Assembly (NCBI GenBank): GCA_023398495.1
Contig: JAEWSG010000118.1
Span: forward strand, 1 to 64,000
Reading direction: 5' to 3'
Source: Bacillota bacterium
Lineage (GTDB): Bacteria > Bacillota > Clostridia > Acetivibrionales > Acetivibrionaceae
Length of the DNA: 64,000 nt
In this document: positions 1 through 8,890 of the stretch, one piece after another
How the letters are laid out: every line of letters starts with the position of its first letter
Position numbering within the stretch: position 1 is the first letter of the stretch
Made by a program: the position numbers and the translations under genes
The notes under the pieces: generated by a model
Told to the model about the DNA's origin: nothing
Seen by the model: only the letters and a program-made list of their open reading frames with translations
Database searches by the model: none

Positions 1-11
1 ATTTATTTTTC

Positions 12-221
12 GTGCACCATATTATTCCAAGGACTTAAGCTTCGAGCCTGGTCGTTCCGCTGCGCTGCACTGCTCGGCCATGCAACCTGGACTGAGAGAA
101 TCTAAAACTCGCTACGGGTCGAATCAAACTCGCTTCGCTCAAACAGTGATTCGACTTTTCCTTCGCTTCGTTTACATTCTCTATAGCCTCTACGCAATGT
201 CCTTTCCATAATATGGTGCAC
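12..221. repeat. 210-bp foldback (MITE-like) element with nested hairpins
   Basis: The ends are a perfect 14-bp inverted repeat: GTGCACCATATTAT at 12-25 and its complement at 208-221, followed on each side by AGGAC/GTCCT after a 4-bp mismatch. Inside are further inverted repeats: AGAGAAT-type arms at about 96-109 and 170-182, a perfect 9-bp stem GTCGAATCA/TGATTCGAC at 118-126 and 147-155, and a TGGTCG/CGGCCA stem at about 49-81. Both inner loops contain CGCTTCGCT or CGCTGCGCT. There is no coding capacity. The layout fits a small nonautonomous foldback element. No transposase of matching type was recognised in the window. Confidence 0.6.
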
Positions 222-539
222 TGTTAAAATATGCACCCCAGCAGAATCTCAATACTTTGATTGCAACTTCCGCTGCGGTATGAGTTATTTGAACTATGTC
301 TTGCAGGTCAGAAATGAATCATATTTACCAGTCCCCACTAGTAGAAATTATCTACATAATTTCTCATAAATCCATGATATCATATACTTAGGTACGTATA
401 AAATATAAGTTCCTACTCAAGATAACGAAAAAACTTGATTTAGTAATGTATTCAAAATACGAGAATCGGAAGTTATTTTTTCGTTATCCCTTAGGAAGAT
501 GTTTTCAGCAAAATTAATCTCTCCAAAAAGGGGTGAAAA
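222..539. other. noncoding leader upstream of the first gene
   Basis: No credible ORF is seen. The stretch is AT-rich and contains a perfect 13-bp inverted repeat, GATAACGAAAAAA at 421-433 and TTTTTTCGTTATC at 476-488, separated by 42 bases. It could be a stem-loop in the leader of the gene starting at 540 or the ends of a tiny repeat. A ribosome binding site (AAGGGGTG) sits just before 540. Confidence 0.5.
421..488. repeat. 13-bp perfect inverted repeat
   Basis: GATAACGAAAAAA at 421-433 is exactly complementary to 476-488. The spacing of 42 bases permits a long-loop hairpin or paired end sequences of a minimal element. It lies about 50 bases before the start codon at 540, so it may influence expression of that gene; this is inference. 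Confidence 0.5.
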
Positions 540-1949
540 ATGATGTCAGCCTCCAATATGGCATTTGAAAACTATCCCGAATGGTATCGGATAGAAAAGG
601 ATACTGATAAAATTATAAAGAAGCTTACTACAATCAAAGAACTGATTCCTTACCTGAATAATTCCGATGAATATATCAGAAGGCTTTCTATTTTAAGAAT
701 AAATGACTTAAGGTTAAAGGACGCAGTAGTTGCTTTAAAGGAGCTTCTTGACGACCCTCTTGAAACTATTACCAATAAGGAACTGGCTGCATGGACAATT
801 AAAGTAATAATTAATCATTGGAATACAGACCTTTTTATTACCAACAAGTACTTAAATAATTATTCCGGTAAGGAAAGATATGAAGACGTATGCAAAGTAA
901 ATATAAAAGATACTTTGCCCTCCTTGAGGTTCGATTTTACTTCGTCAATGTTAAATTCCGAATTAAGCATCGAAAGTAATGACATCAGGAGCAGCAAAGA
1001 TACTGACTTTGACTTGCCCTTCTCTGTTAAGGAATGGTTCTTGCAGTATTCTCAGGATATCCTGTCAGACCTTAAAACTCTGCTTATAAAACTTCCTTTT
1101 ATTATATTTAAAGGACTTAAATATGGATTTGTTTTTATTTTTGGAGGACTTCTTTATATTTTTAAATGGCTAATAGGATTAATAGCTAAAATCAAACAAA
1201 CCTCAAAAGACAAACACAAAAACACCCCTTCTGAAAGTGTAGAGACCTCTAGTTCATATAATACACCTGTTGAGAACTATAAAGTCCAGAATTCAGGACC
1301 TGGTCGTTCTGCTTCGCTTCACTGCTCGACCATGAGTCCTGGAGCAGGAGAATTTCAATCACTTAGAAATTCCTTCAACAGGAACTCCTATGAAATTTAC
1401 CATGAAGAAAAAATCAGTACAAAGGAACGTATCAGCAAAGCCTTCCTATCTACTGCTTACATTCTATGTGCACCTGTAAGGTTTGTTATTCAACACAAGA
1501 AATTTGCATTCATAGGCCTTATTGTAATTTACTGCTTTTTATGTTTCTTCCCATATGGAAAAGCCCTTACATATAAATACACCGGCCTCGACCTTATGGA
1601 TGAACAAGCCAAGGCATTTAACACTGCTAGAGGAGTTGTAGTCTACGTATGGGATGAAATAAATGAAATTCTGAACGTTACATCTCCCCAGGCTGCTGAT
1701 GCTCAAACTATCGTTGAAACCACTACACAGCCTGAGAAAATAACAGCATCCAAATACGTAATTACTGCAAAAACCGGTCTTAATCTCAGAGAAAAACCTG
1801 ACACTTCTTCAAAAAAGTTGCTTCAACTACCTTTTGAATCAATCGTAACAAAAGAAGCAGAAGATGGAATATGGTATAAAATAACAACAACCGATGGTGT
1901 AACCGGGTGGGTTTCATCTAAATACTTAGAAGAATTCAGAGGTGAATAG
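540..1949 (+). CDS. membrane protein with HEAT-like N-terminus and C-terminal bacterial SH3 domain
   Basis: The protein has 469 aa. Residues about 15-110 form alpha-helical pairs resembling HEAT repeats. Hydrophobic segments lie at about 183-218 and 320-342. Residues about 405-465 form a bacterial SH3 (SH3b) domain with the usual TGLNLREKPDT start and GWVSSKYL end, a fold often found in proteins that bind cell-wall peptides. Topology is therefore probably cytoplasmic N-terminus, two membrane spans and an extracellular SH3b domain. Residues about 253-271 are encoded by a copy of a short hairpin repeat (see 1296-1346) and probably form a linker. The gene overlaps the ribosome binding site of the next gene, so the two are co-transcribed. 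The specific function is unknown. Confidence 0.75.
   Translation: MMSASNMAFENYPEWYRIEKDTDKIIKKLTTIKELIPYLNNSDEYIRRLSILRINDLRLKDAVVALKELLDDPLETITNKELAAWTIKVIINHWNTDLFITNKYLNNYSGKERYEDVCKVNIKDTLPSLRFDFTSSMLNSELSIESNDIRSSKDTDFDLPFSVKEWFLQYSQDILSDLKTLLIKLPFIIFKGLKYGFVFIFGGLLYIFKWLIGLIAKIKQTSKDKHKNTPSESVETSSSYNTPVENYKVQNSGPGRSASLHCSTMSPGAGEFQSLRNSFNRNSYEIYHEEKISTKERISKAFLSTAYILCAPVRFVIQHKKFAFIGLIVIYCFLCFFPYGKALTYKYTGLDLMDEQAKAFNTARGVVVYVWDEINEILNVTSPQAADAQTIVETTTQPEKITASKYVITAKTGLNLREKPDTSSKKLLQLPFESIVTKEAEDGIWYKITTTDGVTGWVSSKYLEEFRGE
1296..1346. repeat. REP-like hairpin repeat inserted inside a coding region
   Basis: CAGGAC and TGGTCG are complemented by CGACCA and GTCCTG around a loop containing GCTTCGCTTC. 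About 33 bases closely match the hairpin at 47-80 inside the foldback element at the left edge. The copy is in frame and adds residues SGPGRSASLHCSTMSPGAGE to the protein encoded at 540-1949 without breaking it. Confidence 0.65.
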
Positions 1950-1950
1950 T

Positions 1951-2562
1951 ATGAAAGATAGTAATATATCGAAAAGGTCTGCTTTTGTGCTTTCATTGCT
2001 CAACGAATTGAGCAGTGTATACAGAGAGCTGAAAACTCTTTCTTCAGGGATTGAGAGTAACTCAGATGATTTTTACGAAAAAATATTTAATTCCTCAAGG
2101 ATTGAAATTCAAGATGATATAGACAACTATAAGTCCAATTTACAAAAAATGAAAGATATCAATATGGGAATAACAGAGAAATTAAATGAATGGTATGATT
2201 TTATAAAGGACAGCAATAAAATCAAAAAAGTCTCCTTTCCTATAAAGTTGTATTTTATGAAAAAGAATCTGAAAAGTTCTATTAAAAAAATGAATGAGGA
2301 AATATCGAGTTTGTCCATTGAAAACAGGTTTATTCGCGAAAAAGTCATTAATTGGGAACAAGAACTGAGTGTACGAGCCCTGCATGAAATAAGGGAATGT
2401 GAGGAGTTCCACAACTATGAGGAGCTTGTACGAAAAAAGGATAGTATCATTTCAGAGCTCAAATACCTGTTGGCTACTATCCCAGAGCTTGCTCCTGTTG
2501 AGTTTGATCTAGACAATATTGATAAAATAATAGAAAAATTATTAAAGATAGCTGCCGCTTAA
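1951..2562 (+). CDS. coiled-coil protein of unknown function
   Basis: The protein has 203 aa and is rich in Lys, Glu, Ser and Ile, with long predicted helices throughout, probably coiled coil. It has no signal peptide and no clear membrane segment. ATG at 1951 is preferred over the in-frame GTG at 1942 because AGAGGTG sits six bases before it, inside the end of the upstream gene. The stop of the upstream gene ends at 1949, so translation is probably coupled. I do not recognise a family. It is likely a partner of the SH3b membrane protein, by position only. Confidence 0.7.
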   Translation: MKDSNISKRSAFVLSLLNELSSVYRELKTLSSGIESNSDDFYEKIFNSSRIEIQDDIDNYKSNLQKMKDINMGITEKLNEWYDFIKDSNKIKKVSFPIKLYFMKKNLKSSIKKMNEEISSLSIENRFIREKVINWEQELSVRALHEIRECEEFHNYEELVRKKDSIISELKYLLATIPELAPVEFDLDNIDKIIEKLLKIAAA

Positions 2563-2583
2563 GAGGGCAGCTATCTTCTCCTT
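2547..2583 (+). terminator. rho-independent terminator overlapping the stop of the preceding gene
   Basis: GATAGCTGCC at 2547-2556 pairs with GGCAGCTATC at 2566-2575, and the downstream strand is T/C-rich (TTCTCCTTT). The left arm codes for the last residues of the coiled-coil protein. Confidence 0.75.
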
Positions 2584-2930
2584 TAATAAAGCAGAATCAC
2601 AGCCATCATTTCTAAAGGGCCATCCCCTGTATTTTCTATGGAATGTGAGGCTCCATTTCCTGTTATAATCGAATCCCCTGCTCCCACTTCACTTATGCTT
2701 CCATTGTCATTTACCAATCCCTTACCATTGATAATATAGAAGATTTCTTCTTCATTATCATGTTGATGCAGGCCTATTGATGAACCTGGAGCAATTGTGA
2801 TTCTGGCACAAAGTCTCGCCTTTCCTTTAAGCTCTTCCTGTTTGAAAATATGAAGGATTTCAACAGATCCTTTGCCACCCCTCATCTGCTCCTTTATCTC
2901 TTTAACCATTTCGTTAGCACGTTTAATCAT
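2583..2930 (-). CDS. small single-domain cupin
   Basis: The protein has 115 aa. It carries the two conserved cupin motifs: G-L-H-Q-H with acidic residues EEE following (about 53-62), and G-x-x-H-S-I-x-N (about 93-99). These His and Glu residues usually bind one metal ion. Most of the length is the beta-barrel, with a short helical N-terminus. ATG at 2930 has GGGGTG upstream. It is transcribed alone and convergent with the preceding pair. Such stand-alone cupins are sugar isomerases, dioxygenases or sensors; the sequence does not decide which. Confidence 0.8.
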   Translation of the reverse strand: MIKRANEMVKEIKEQMRGGKGSVEILHIFKQEELKGKARLCARITIAPGSSIGLHQHDNEEEIFYIINGKGLVNDNGSISEVGAGDSIITGNGASHSIENTGDGPLEMMAVILLY

Positions 2931-3101
2931 ATTTACACCCCATTCCTTATATAACCAAATATTATTTTAATATATACGTAATTAAAATTCAACATATTTA
3001 CCTGCCTTCCTTTTACTTATTGATGAAATCATTAAAATAGAGTAGAATAAGTAAGATGTTAATTCTTTGCAATACATGATTTTTTTATTGATTAAATAAG
3101 G

Positions 3102-3506
3102 GTGGGGATTATTATTTTAAATATTTCGCCGGCAATTGTTAATATTCTTGTATTTGACGAACTCACAAAGCTTAGGGGCCGTGATCTTCTCTTTAATCCA
3201 TTTTTTAAGGCACCCCCTATCACAATGTCCTTTGTGACCTATACTACGGTATTCAACGTACCAAACGGCATAGTTAATTTTAAATTCAGGATAACAAATC
3301 CTTTGAATGAAACTATGCATGAGACAAATATAAATGGCATAGAAGTAAAAGAGAACTCGTTTTCAAATATACTCATTTGGAACAATGTTCATTTCATTAT
3401 GCCCGGGGAACACACTATAACGTTTTACCTCGCAACTGAAACTGGCTTTGAGCCCACAGGCAGTACCGTTATAATCGTTGAAAACGAGCAAAAAAATAAA
3501 GTTTAA
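3102..3506 (+). CDS. unknown protein, beta-rich, about 134 aa
   Basis: The ORF starts at GTG 3102, but the ribosome binding site is poor (AAGG immediately before), so the true start may lie a few codons in. The composition is beta-strand-like with alternating hydrophobic residues and a segment on how a value is modified by a minimum or maximum (PGEHTITFYL near residues 102-111). It looks like a small immunoglobulin-like or DUF6941-like domain, a weak resemblance only. No signal peptide or membrane span is evident. It stands alone between a leftward cupin and a leftward lipoprotein gene. Confidence 0.5.
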   Translation: MGIIILNISPAIVNILVFDELTKLRGRDLLFNPFFKAPPITMSFVTYTTVFNVPNGIVNFKFRITNPLNETMHETNINGIEVKENSFSNILIWNNVHFIMPGEHTITFYLATETGFEPTGSTVIIVENEQKNKV

Positions 3507-3515
3507 TATTTTTAC

Positions 3516-4574
3516 TTAAGGCCACTCGTCTTGCGGAACATTTCTGTATACTTCCTCCACAGTATGGAAACCGTCTTTTATTATTGTAGTTGCCATATTA
3601 TCTTTTGTGACAAGAATTGGTTCAAACTTTATAAACGGAATACTGTATTTTCCGTCATCAATAGTGCTGTAATAAACAATTTCTTTCCCTTTTGCCATAT
3701 CAACTGCCAATTCAGCTGCTCCTTCCGCAAGCACTTTTATCGGCTTATAAACCGTAGCCAGCTGAGTTCCTTCCACTATGCGCTGGCATGCTGATAACTC
3801 TGCATCATGTCCCACAACATAAACCTCATTTGCCAACCTATTTTCCGAAAGAGCTTTTATCGCACCTTCTGCCAATCGGTCATTTCCTCCTATAACCCCA
3901 TCAATTTTCAGGCCTTCTTTTACAGCATCACTTATAGTATTATATGCTACATCTTCCCTCCAGTCTTCCGCCCAAACCTCCTCTACCAAATGAATACTTC
4001 CGCTGTTTAAACCTTCCTTCAGAGCTTCTTTAAAACCGTCGTTAAACATATAACTGTTATTATCTTTACGTGAACCGTTTACAATAATGTAATTTCCTTC
4101 AGGAACCTTATTGTATAATACCCCTGCCATAAGTCTGCCTACTTGTTCATTGTCAAAAGATATGTACGCATCTACACCGGAATTCCTGATCAATCTGTCA
4201 TAAGATATCACTGGAATACCTTTCCTCTTTGCGGCTCTGACACATTGTGACAGCCCGTCTCTGTTATAAGGTATTACAACCAGAACATCGATTCCTTCTT
4301 CTATAATCTCATTTATCTGGTTCACCTGACGTTCCGTATCCTCATTTGCATTTCTGACAATTACTTCTGCCCCAAGCTCTTTCGCCTTTGATATAAAAAT
4401 ATCTCTGTCCTTTTGCCAACGCTCAATTACAAGTCCATCCATTACTAAACCTACTACAATTTTTTCAACTGTAACCGTATCTTTATTTTCATCATTAGGA
4501 TTACAAGCACAAACACCCGACATAAGAATAAGTCCTACAATTATACACAGCAATTTTTTAAAGCTCCCCCCCAC
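3516..4574 (-). CDS. sugar-binding lipoprotein, periplasmic-binding-protein type I fold
   Basis: The protein has 352 aa. The N-terminus has a hydrophobic stretch followed by a Cys (SGVCAC near residues 21-25), as in lipoproteins. The rest is a type I periplasmic binding protein of the xylose/ribose class: VGLVMDGLVIERW near the start, PVISYDRLI, an inner NGSRKDNN and GGNDRLAEGAI. GTG at 4574 has AGGAGG eight bases upstream. It is the last gene of the sensor block, 15 bases after the regulator at 4590-6185. It could supply the sensor or importer with bound sugar. The exact ligand is not visible, but relatives bind xylose, galactose or glucose. Confidence 0.85.
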   Translation of the reverse strand: MGGSFKKLLCIIVGLILMSGVCACNPNDENKDTVTVEKIVVGLVMDGLVIERWQKDRDIFISKAKELGAEVIVRNANEDTERQVNQINEIIEEGIDVLVVIPYNRDGLSQCVRAAKRKGIPVISYDRLIRNSGVDAYISFDNEQVGRLMAGVLYNKVPEGNYIIVNGSRKDNNSYMFNDGFKEALKEGLNSGSIHLVEEVWAEDWREDVAYNTISDAVKEGLKIDGVIGGNDRLAEGAIKALSENRLANEVYVVGHDAELSACQRIVEGTQLATVYKPIKVLAEGAAELAVDMAKGKEIVYYSTIDDGKYSIPFIKFEPILVTKDNMATTIIKDGFHTVEEVYRNVPQDEWP

Positions 4575-4589
4575 ATTTACGACCTCCTT

Positions 4590-6185
4590 TTATCTATTCT
4601 TACCTGCATAACTGGTTGGAGATATACCCGTATTCTTCTTAAACAACCTGCTGAAATAATTCGGGTCTCCATACCCTACGCTGTAACATATCTCCTTTAT
4701 AGTCATATTTGTAGAATTCATCAACCGTTTGCTGTGTTCTATACGCATGAATGTTAAATACTCAATAAAATTATAGCTGGTCTGCTCTTTGAATAATCTG
4801 CTGAAATACTGCGGACTAATGTTTAAATGCTTTGATAATTCCTCTAAAGTAATCTCTTTGTGAAAGTTTTCTTTTATATACTCTTTTGCTCTTTCAACAA
4901 TGTAGTTTCCATTTTCTGATTTACCGGTCTGAATCTTCTTTGTAATATATTTTATCCTATTTATACACCACGCAATTAGTTTACCACTATTGTCGGTAAA
5001 AAGCATTTCCTGTATATAGTCATCGTAATTAAGATACGAGTCTTTACAAACCCCAGCCTCTATAGCTTTTCTATGCACTATAACCATATACTCGATAAAA
5101 ATATTCTTCTTTGTAGCAAAATCAAGCTCAGAATTGCTGTCGATTTTATCCGCAATCTGAGAAAAAATTGACGCAGCAGCTTCTTCATCCCCCAGATTGA
5201 TTTTGCCAATAAGGTTTTCTATTGCTGTAAGCTCCCGGAAATGTTCTGATTGTTCATAAAAAACATCCATAATATGCGAAACACGTTCTCCCCTGCTTTG
5301 CCTTAGTGCTTTAACCGCTTCCTCATAGGAATATATGATTTCCGAATTATTCTTATATCCTCCTATTCCGATAAAGCACTCAGTTTTGATTCTCTCCTGT
5401 ACGCCTTCGAGTATTTCTTCTGATAGTTTAATGGTCTGTAATCTGAATTCATATTCGTCCTTTTTTGGGTCACAAGATACATATACAATAATTTTATTTA
5501 TAAGCACCGGCCCAACGATACACTTACATTTGAATTTAAAAACATCTCTTATATAAGGGTAATTCTCCTGACCTATGATGTTCGAAGCTATTTTCCCGCA
5601 TAATCCGGTTGACTTATTGCCTTCACCAAATTGCATGATTATTATGTATCCGCCTGTCTGACTTACATCGAGGATCTCAGTATATTTAATTAGTTCCTCA
5701 TTAAACTCCGTGTTTAAGAGGATAGAATAGATAAAACCATGCTCTAGATATGGAATTACCTTATCCAATTTCTCCATAGTTTCCAGCTCTTTTTTCTTCT
5801 TATTCTCATCCTCAAAAATTTGAGTAACCATTTTCATTATTGTATTGACCAGAAGGGTCTTATTAATTGGTTTTAGTATATAGTGCTCTACTCCAAGCTC
5901 CATGGCCTGCTTTGCAAACTCAAACTGCTCATAGGCAGAAATGATTGCGTATTTGATATCCGGCTGGACGCGCCTAATTTCTGAAATAGCTTCTATACCG
6001 TTAATACCGGGCATCCGGATATCCATTAGTATTATGTCGGGTTGGTATTCCCGGGCCTTTTCTATAGCCTCTCTGCCGCTTCTGGCAGATGCTGTAATCC
6101 GAACATCCTTGATGCTCTTTTTTACAATATGTGTTATAGCATCAATAACAATCTGCTCATCATCCACAATCATAAGCTTATACAC
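4590..6185 (-). CDS. YesN-type response regulator (REC + AraC helix-turn-helix)
   Basis: The protein has 531 aa. The N-terminal receiver domain has the acidic pocket VDDE, phosphoacceptor Asp55 in LMDIRMPG and the Lys of LKPINK. Residues about 430-531 form the AraC-type DNA-binding domain with two helix-turn-helix units, ending CYSVGYGDPNYFSRLFKK followed by TGISPTSY. The 300-residue middle is the usual poorly conserved linker. Its GTG start at 6185 overlaps the kinase stop by eight bases, with GGGGGG upstream, so the pair is coupled. In Clostridium beijerinckii the matching YesN activates the xylose transporter genes; by analogy the target here would be the importer at 8.9-13.1 kb. Confidence 0.9.
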   Translation of the reverse strand: MYKLMIVDDEQIVIDAITHIVKKSIKDVRITASARSGREAIEKAREYQPDIILMDIRMPGINGIEAISEIRRVQPDIKYAIISAYEQFEFAKQAMELGVEHYILKPINKTLLVNTIMKMVTQIFEDENKKKKELETMEKLDKVIPYLEHGFIYSILLNTEFNEELIKYTEILDVSQTGGYIIIMQFGEGNKSTGLCGKIASNIIGQENYPYIRDVFKFKCKCIVGPVLINKIIVYVSCDPKKDEYEFRLQTIKLSEEILEGVQERIKTECFIGIGGYKNNSEIIYSYEEAVKALRQSRGERVSHIMDVFYEQSEHFRELTAIENLIGKINLGDEEAAASIFSQIADKIDSNSELDFATKKNIFIEYMVIVHRKAIEAGVCKDSYLNYDDYIQEMLFTDNSGKLIAWCINRIKYITKKIQTGKSENGNYIVERAKEYIKENFHKEITLEELSKHLNISPQYFSRLFKEQTSYNFIEYLTFMRIEHSKRLMNSTNMTIKEICYSVGYGDPNYFSRLFKKNTGISPTSYAGKNR

Positions 6186-7692
6186 TTATACCCCCCCTAA
6201 CTTCCGGAATTCTGATAATTACTCTTGTACCCTCACCTTTCACACTTGTAATACTTATAACATCATGGTGTTGATAGTAAAGCCGCAAACGCTGTATAAC
6301 ATTGCTAATTCCTATACCTGTAGTATGGCCTTTTACAGTCCTTTGAACAGTGAATTCTTCATCTGAAGCCTCTATAAAAATTTTATCTATCTTCTCATTT
6401 TCCATTCCCACACCATTATCTACAATCTCAACAATACCATAATTACTGTCTTTGTGCACATGAATCGAAATTTTACCGCCTTCCTCCTTTTCTCCTATTC
6501 CATGAATACAAGAATTCTCAATAACAGGTTGAAGAATAAGCGGCGGCATAACCAATTTCAGAAGTTCCTCATCTTCTATCCTTTCCTCATAAGTTATCAT
6601 ATCACCAAACCTTACCTTCATTAAATCAATATATGCACGGATATTGTTTATTTCATCCATCAGCGTAACCTCTGTATCCGGTCTCCTTACATTGTAGCGG
6701 AATATTGCAGCCAAGTTCTCAAGAAAATATGATGTTCTGTCCGCTTCCTCAATCATGGCCAGTTGAACACCAGCATTTAAGGTATTGAATAAAAAGTGAG
6801 GATTAATTTGAGACTGCAGCGATTGAAGCTCTGCATTTTTAAGTAGCGTCTGCATTTTTAGATTCTGCATTTCCTTTTCCATCAGCTTCGATTCAATTTC
6901 AGCCTCATTGTGCAGTGCTTCTATATAATTCTTTACACTGGTTTTCATCTTGTTAAATGCCTTTACAAGCACTTTAATTTCATCTTCACTGGTTGCAATT
7001 ATCTCCTCAGAGTAAAAGTTGCCCTTTGATATTTCCTCAGCCGCAGAAGACAGTTTTACTATCGGATCAGTCATCTTATATGTAGTATAGAGTATAATGA
7101 TAAAAGATAGAACCAGTATGTCGATAATCATTATAAGATTTGCTTTTTCCGATACCATGTTGTTTGCTGACAAGGTAACATAATACTCCGTATTGCTTTT
7201 TAAAAGCTGCAGATTAAGGGCATGTATTTCTTCCATTATATATTTTCCGGTATTATTAAAATTGTTGTATTTATCACGGATTGTATTTGCATCCCTTGCC
7301 TGTTTGGCATTAATGGCTTCATACGCGTTCTCGTTAAATGTATAAATCAAGTTACTTAACCTGGCTATGTTATAGTTACCGGCAAACTGCATATCCTGAA
7401 GTTTCTCCACGCTTTCACTCAGTAGGTCTATATTCATCTGGTAACGTTTCTTACTACTTGAGTCTTTTGTCTGTATAAATAGTTCAAGACTTTTTTCTGC
7501 ATCCGATAAATAAGTTTGCATATCCTCCAAAAGAATGATACTTTTGAACATGGAATCTATTTTTTTGAAAAAATAACTTGAATTCAGTGATAAATATATA
7601 CTTACAAAGCTTATCAGTATAATAGGCACAAGAAAATAGAAAAGCATCTTTTTTCTTATTGTATTTAAAGAAAACTTTCTTTTCCTGTTCAT
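6178..7692 (-). CDS. LytS/YesM-type sensor histidine kinase
   Basis: The protein has 504 aa. A first membrane span lies near the N-terminus (MLFYFLVPIILISFVSIYLS), an extracellular loop follows, and a second span lies near residues 185-210. Then come a HAMP domain (TDPIVKLSSAAEEISKGNF), a His-kinase domain with H in INPHFLFNTL, the N box NSCIHG, G1 box DNGVGM and G2 box GHTTGIGISNV. ATG at 7692 is chosen over an upstream in-frame Met because AGGAGG sits directly before it and the longer form would overlap the upstream gene. It is co-transcribed with the anchored binding protein before it and the regulator after it. Confidence 0.9.
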   Translation of the reverse strand: MNRKRKFSLNTIRKKMLFYFLVPIILISFVSIYLSLNSSYFFKKIDSMFKSIILLEDMQTYLSDAEKSLELFIQTKDSSSKKRYQMNIDLLSESVEKLQDMQFAGNYNIARLSNLIYTFNENAYEAINAKQARDANTIRDKYNNFNNTGKYIMEEIHALNLQLLKSNTEYYVTLSANNMVSEKANLIMIIDILVLSFIIILYTTYKMTDPIVKLSSAAEEISKGNFYSEEIIATSEDEIKVLVKAFNKMKTSVKNYIEALHNEAEIESKLMEKEMQNLKMQTLLKNAELQSLQSQINPHFLFNTLNAGVQLAMIEEADRTSYFLENLAAIFRYNVRRPDTEVTLMDEINNIRAYIDLMKVRFGDMITYEERIEDEELLKLVMPPLILQPVIENSCIHGIGEKEEGGKISIHVHKDSNYGIVEIVDNGVGMENEKIDKIFIEASDEEFTVQRTVKGHTTGIGISNVIQRLRLYYQHHDVISITSVKGEGTRVIIRIPEVRGGISV

Positions 7693-7723
7693 GAGTTCCT
7701 CCTCTTTTATATTATTGCTAGTG

Positions 7724-8734
7724 CTAATTAACAAGCTTAAAAGGTATCTCCACAAATTCACTGCTCACCTTACTGCCGGAAAAAACTTCAATACACTTCT
7801 CGCTCATTATTTCAGGATTCATGTCAAAGGTTGCAGAAATCACTTCCAGATCAATATACTTCAGTATCTCTTGCGAAACGCCAACACCAATAATCTTGAT
7901 ATCCCCTACCCGGTTTAAGTCTATAATGACCTGAGCCGCTCCAAAAGCATCCTTCTCGCTGGTGCAAACAATAGCATCTATGTCCGGATTCTTTCTAATG
8001 ATATCATACGTCACATCTTCAGCACTGAATAAGTCAGTGCTTGTCCTTGCTATAGACTTAAGGTTTATTTTAGGATATTTATCAGCTATGGATTTAAAGC
8101 CTTCTATAATTAGGCTCCCGGTTACATCTTTCTCGTCATCAGATATACTCTGTACCAGCAAAGCAATTTCCCCTTGCGGCTTGTGTATCTCTTCAATGGC
8201 AGACCTTGCAGCTATTTTACCGAAATCATATGCATTATATCCTACAAAGTACGCTCTGTCGGTTCCTCTCGCATCGGTATAGGCAAATTCAACAGTAACC
8301 CCTTTTTCAATAGCTTTATTTATTGCTTTGATGTAATCTGAATCATATATTCCTTGTGCAATAATTCCATCTACACCAGCAGCAACCGCTGTATTTATTT
8401 TATCTACAGCCTGGTTAATCGTTTCAACATTTGCAAAGTCAATTAAAAACTGATTCTGTTCTGCCTTTAGGTTTATGCCTTCCTTAAACTTGTTTAAAAA
8501 ATCATCCGAGGTCTGGTACATAACCACTAATATGTATTTTCTGTATTCTTTGTTTGAAGCATGGGATTTTATTTTTATGTCGAATTTTTCATCACTGAAT
8601 ATTGAGTATGTAATTGATACAAAAAAAGCAGCCGCTAGAATTAAAAACAAAAAAATTATTAATCCACGGAATATCATATTAAAGCTTTTTTTTTCAGATA
8701 TCTTATCAAAGAGGTCTTTCTGTTTAAACTTCAT
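7724..8734 (-). CDS. membrane-anchored sugar-binding sensor (XylFII-like)
   Basis: The protein has 336 aa. A single hydrophobic span (about 20-46) near the N-terminus has no lipobox and is followed by a type I periplasmic binding domain (KYILVVMYQTSDDF; VDGIIAQGIYD; FVGYNAYDFG). A bound-sugar protein held by a transmembrane helix and encoded before a LytS-type kinase and a YesN regulator matches the XylFII-LytS-YesN xylose sensor. ATG at 8734 is chosen because AAGGGGGA precedes it. The ligand may be xylose or another monosaccharide; the sequence alone does not tell. Confidence 0.85.
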   Translation of the reverse strand: MKFKQKDLFDKISEKKSFNMIFRGLIIFLFLILAAAFFVSITYSIFSDEKFDIKIKSHASNKEYRKYILVVMYQTSDDFLNKFKEGINLKAEQNQFLIDFANVETINQAVDKINTAVAAGVDGIIAQGIYDSDYIKAINKAIEKGVTVEFAYTDARGTDRAYFVGYNAYDFGKIAARSAIEEIHKPQGEIALLVQSISDDEKDVTGSLIIEGFKSIADKYPKINLKSIARTSTDLFSAEDVTYDIIRKNPDIDAIVCTSEKDAFGAAQVIIDLNRVGDIKIIGVGVSQEILKYIDLEVISATFDMNPEIMSEKCIEVFSGSKVSSEFVEIPFKLVN

Positions 8735-8810
8735 TGGTAAATCCCCCTTATAAAGCCAACATAAATGGATAGGTCTTCTTTTGTTACAATAATATATTAT
8801 AACATAATAT

Positions 8811-8848
8811 AAAAAAACAAAGGAACTATAAATTACCTTTGTTTTTTT
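8811..8848 (-). terminator. rho-independent terminator of the sugar importer operon
   Basis: AAAAAAACAAAGG at 8811-8823 pairs with CCTTTGTTTTTTT at 8836-8848. On the minus strand the hairpin is followed by A/T-rich sequence. It separates the permease from the sensor operon. Confidence 0.75.
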
Positions 8849-8890
8849 ATATAACATTATCATTAAGGATTAAGGAATAACGAAAAAATA

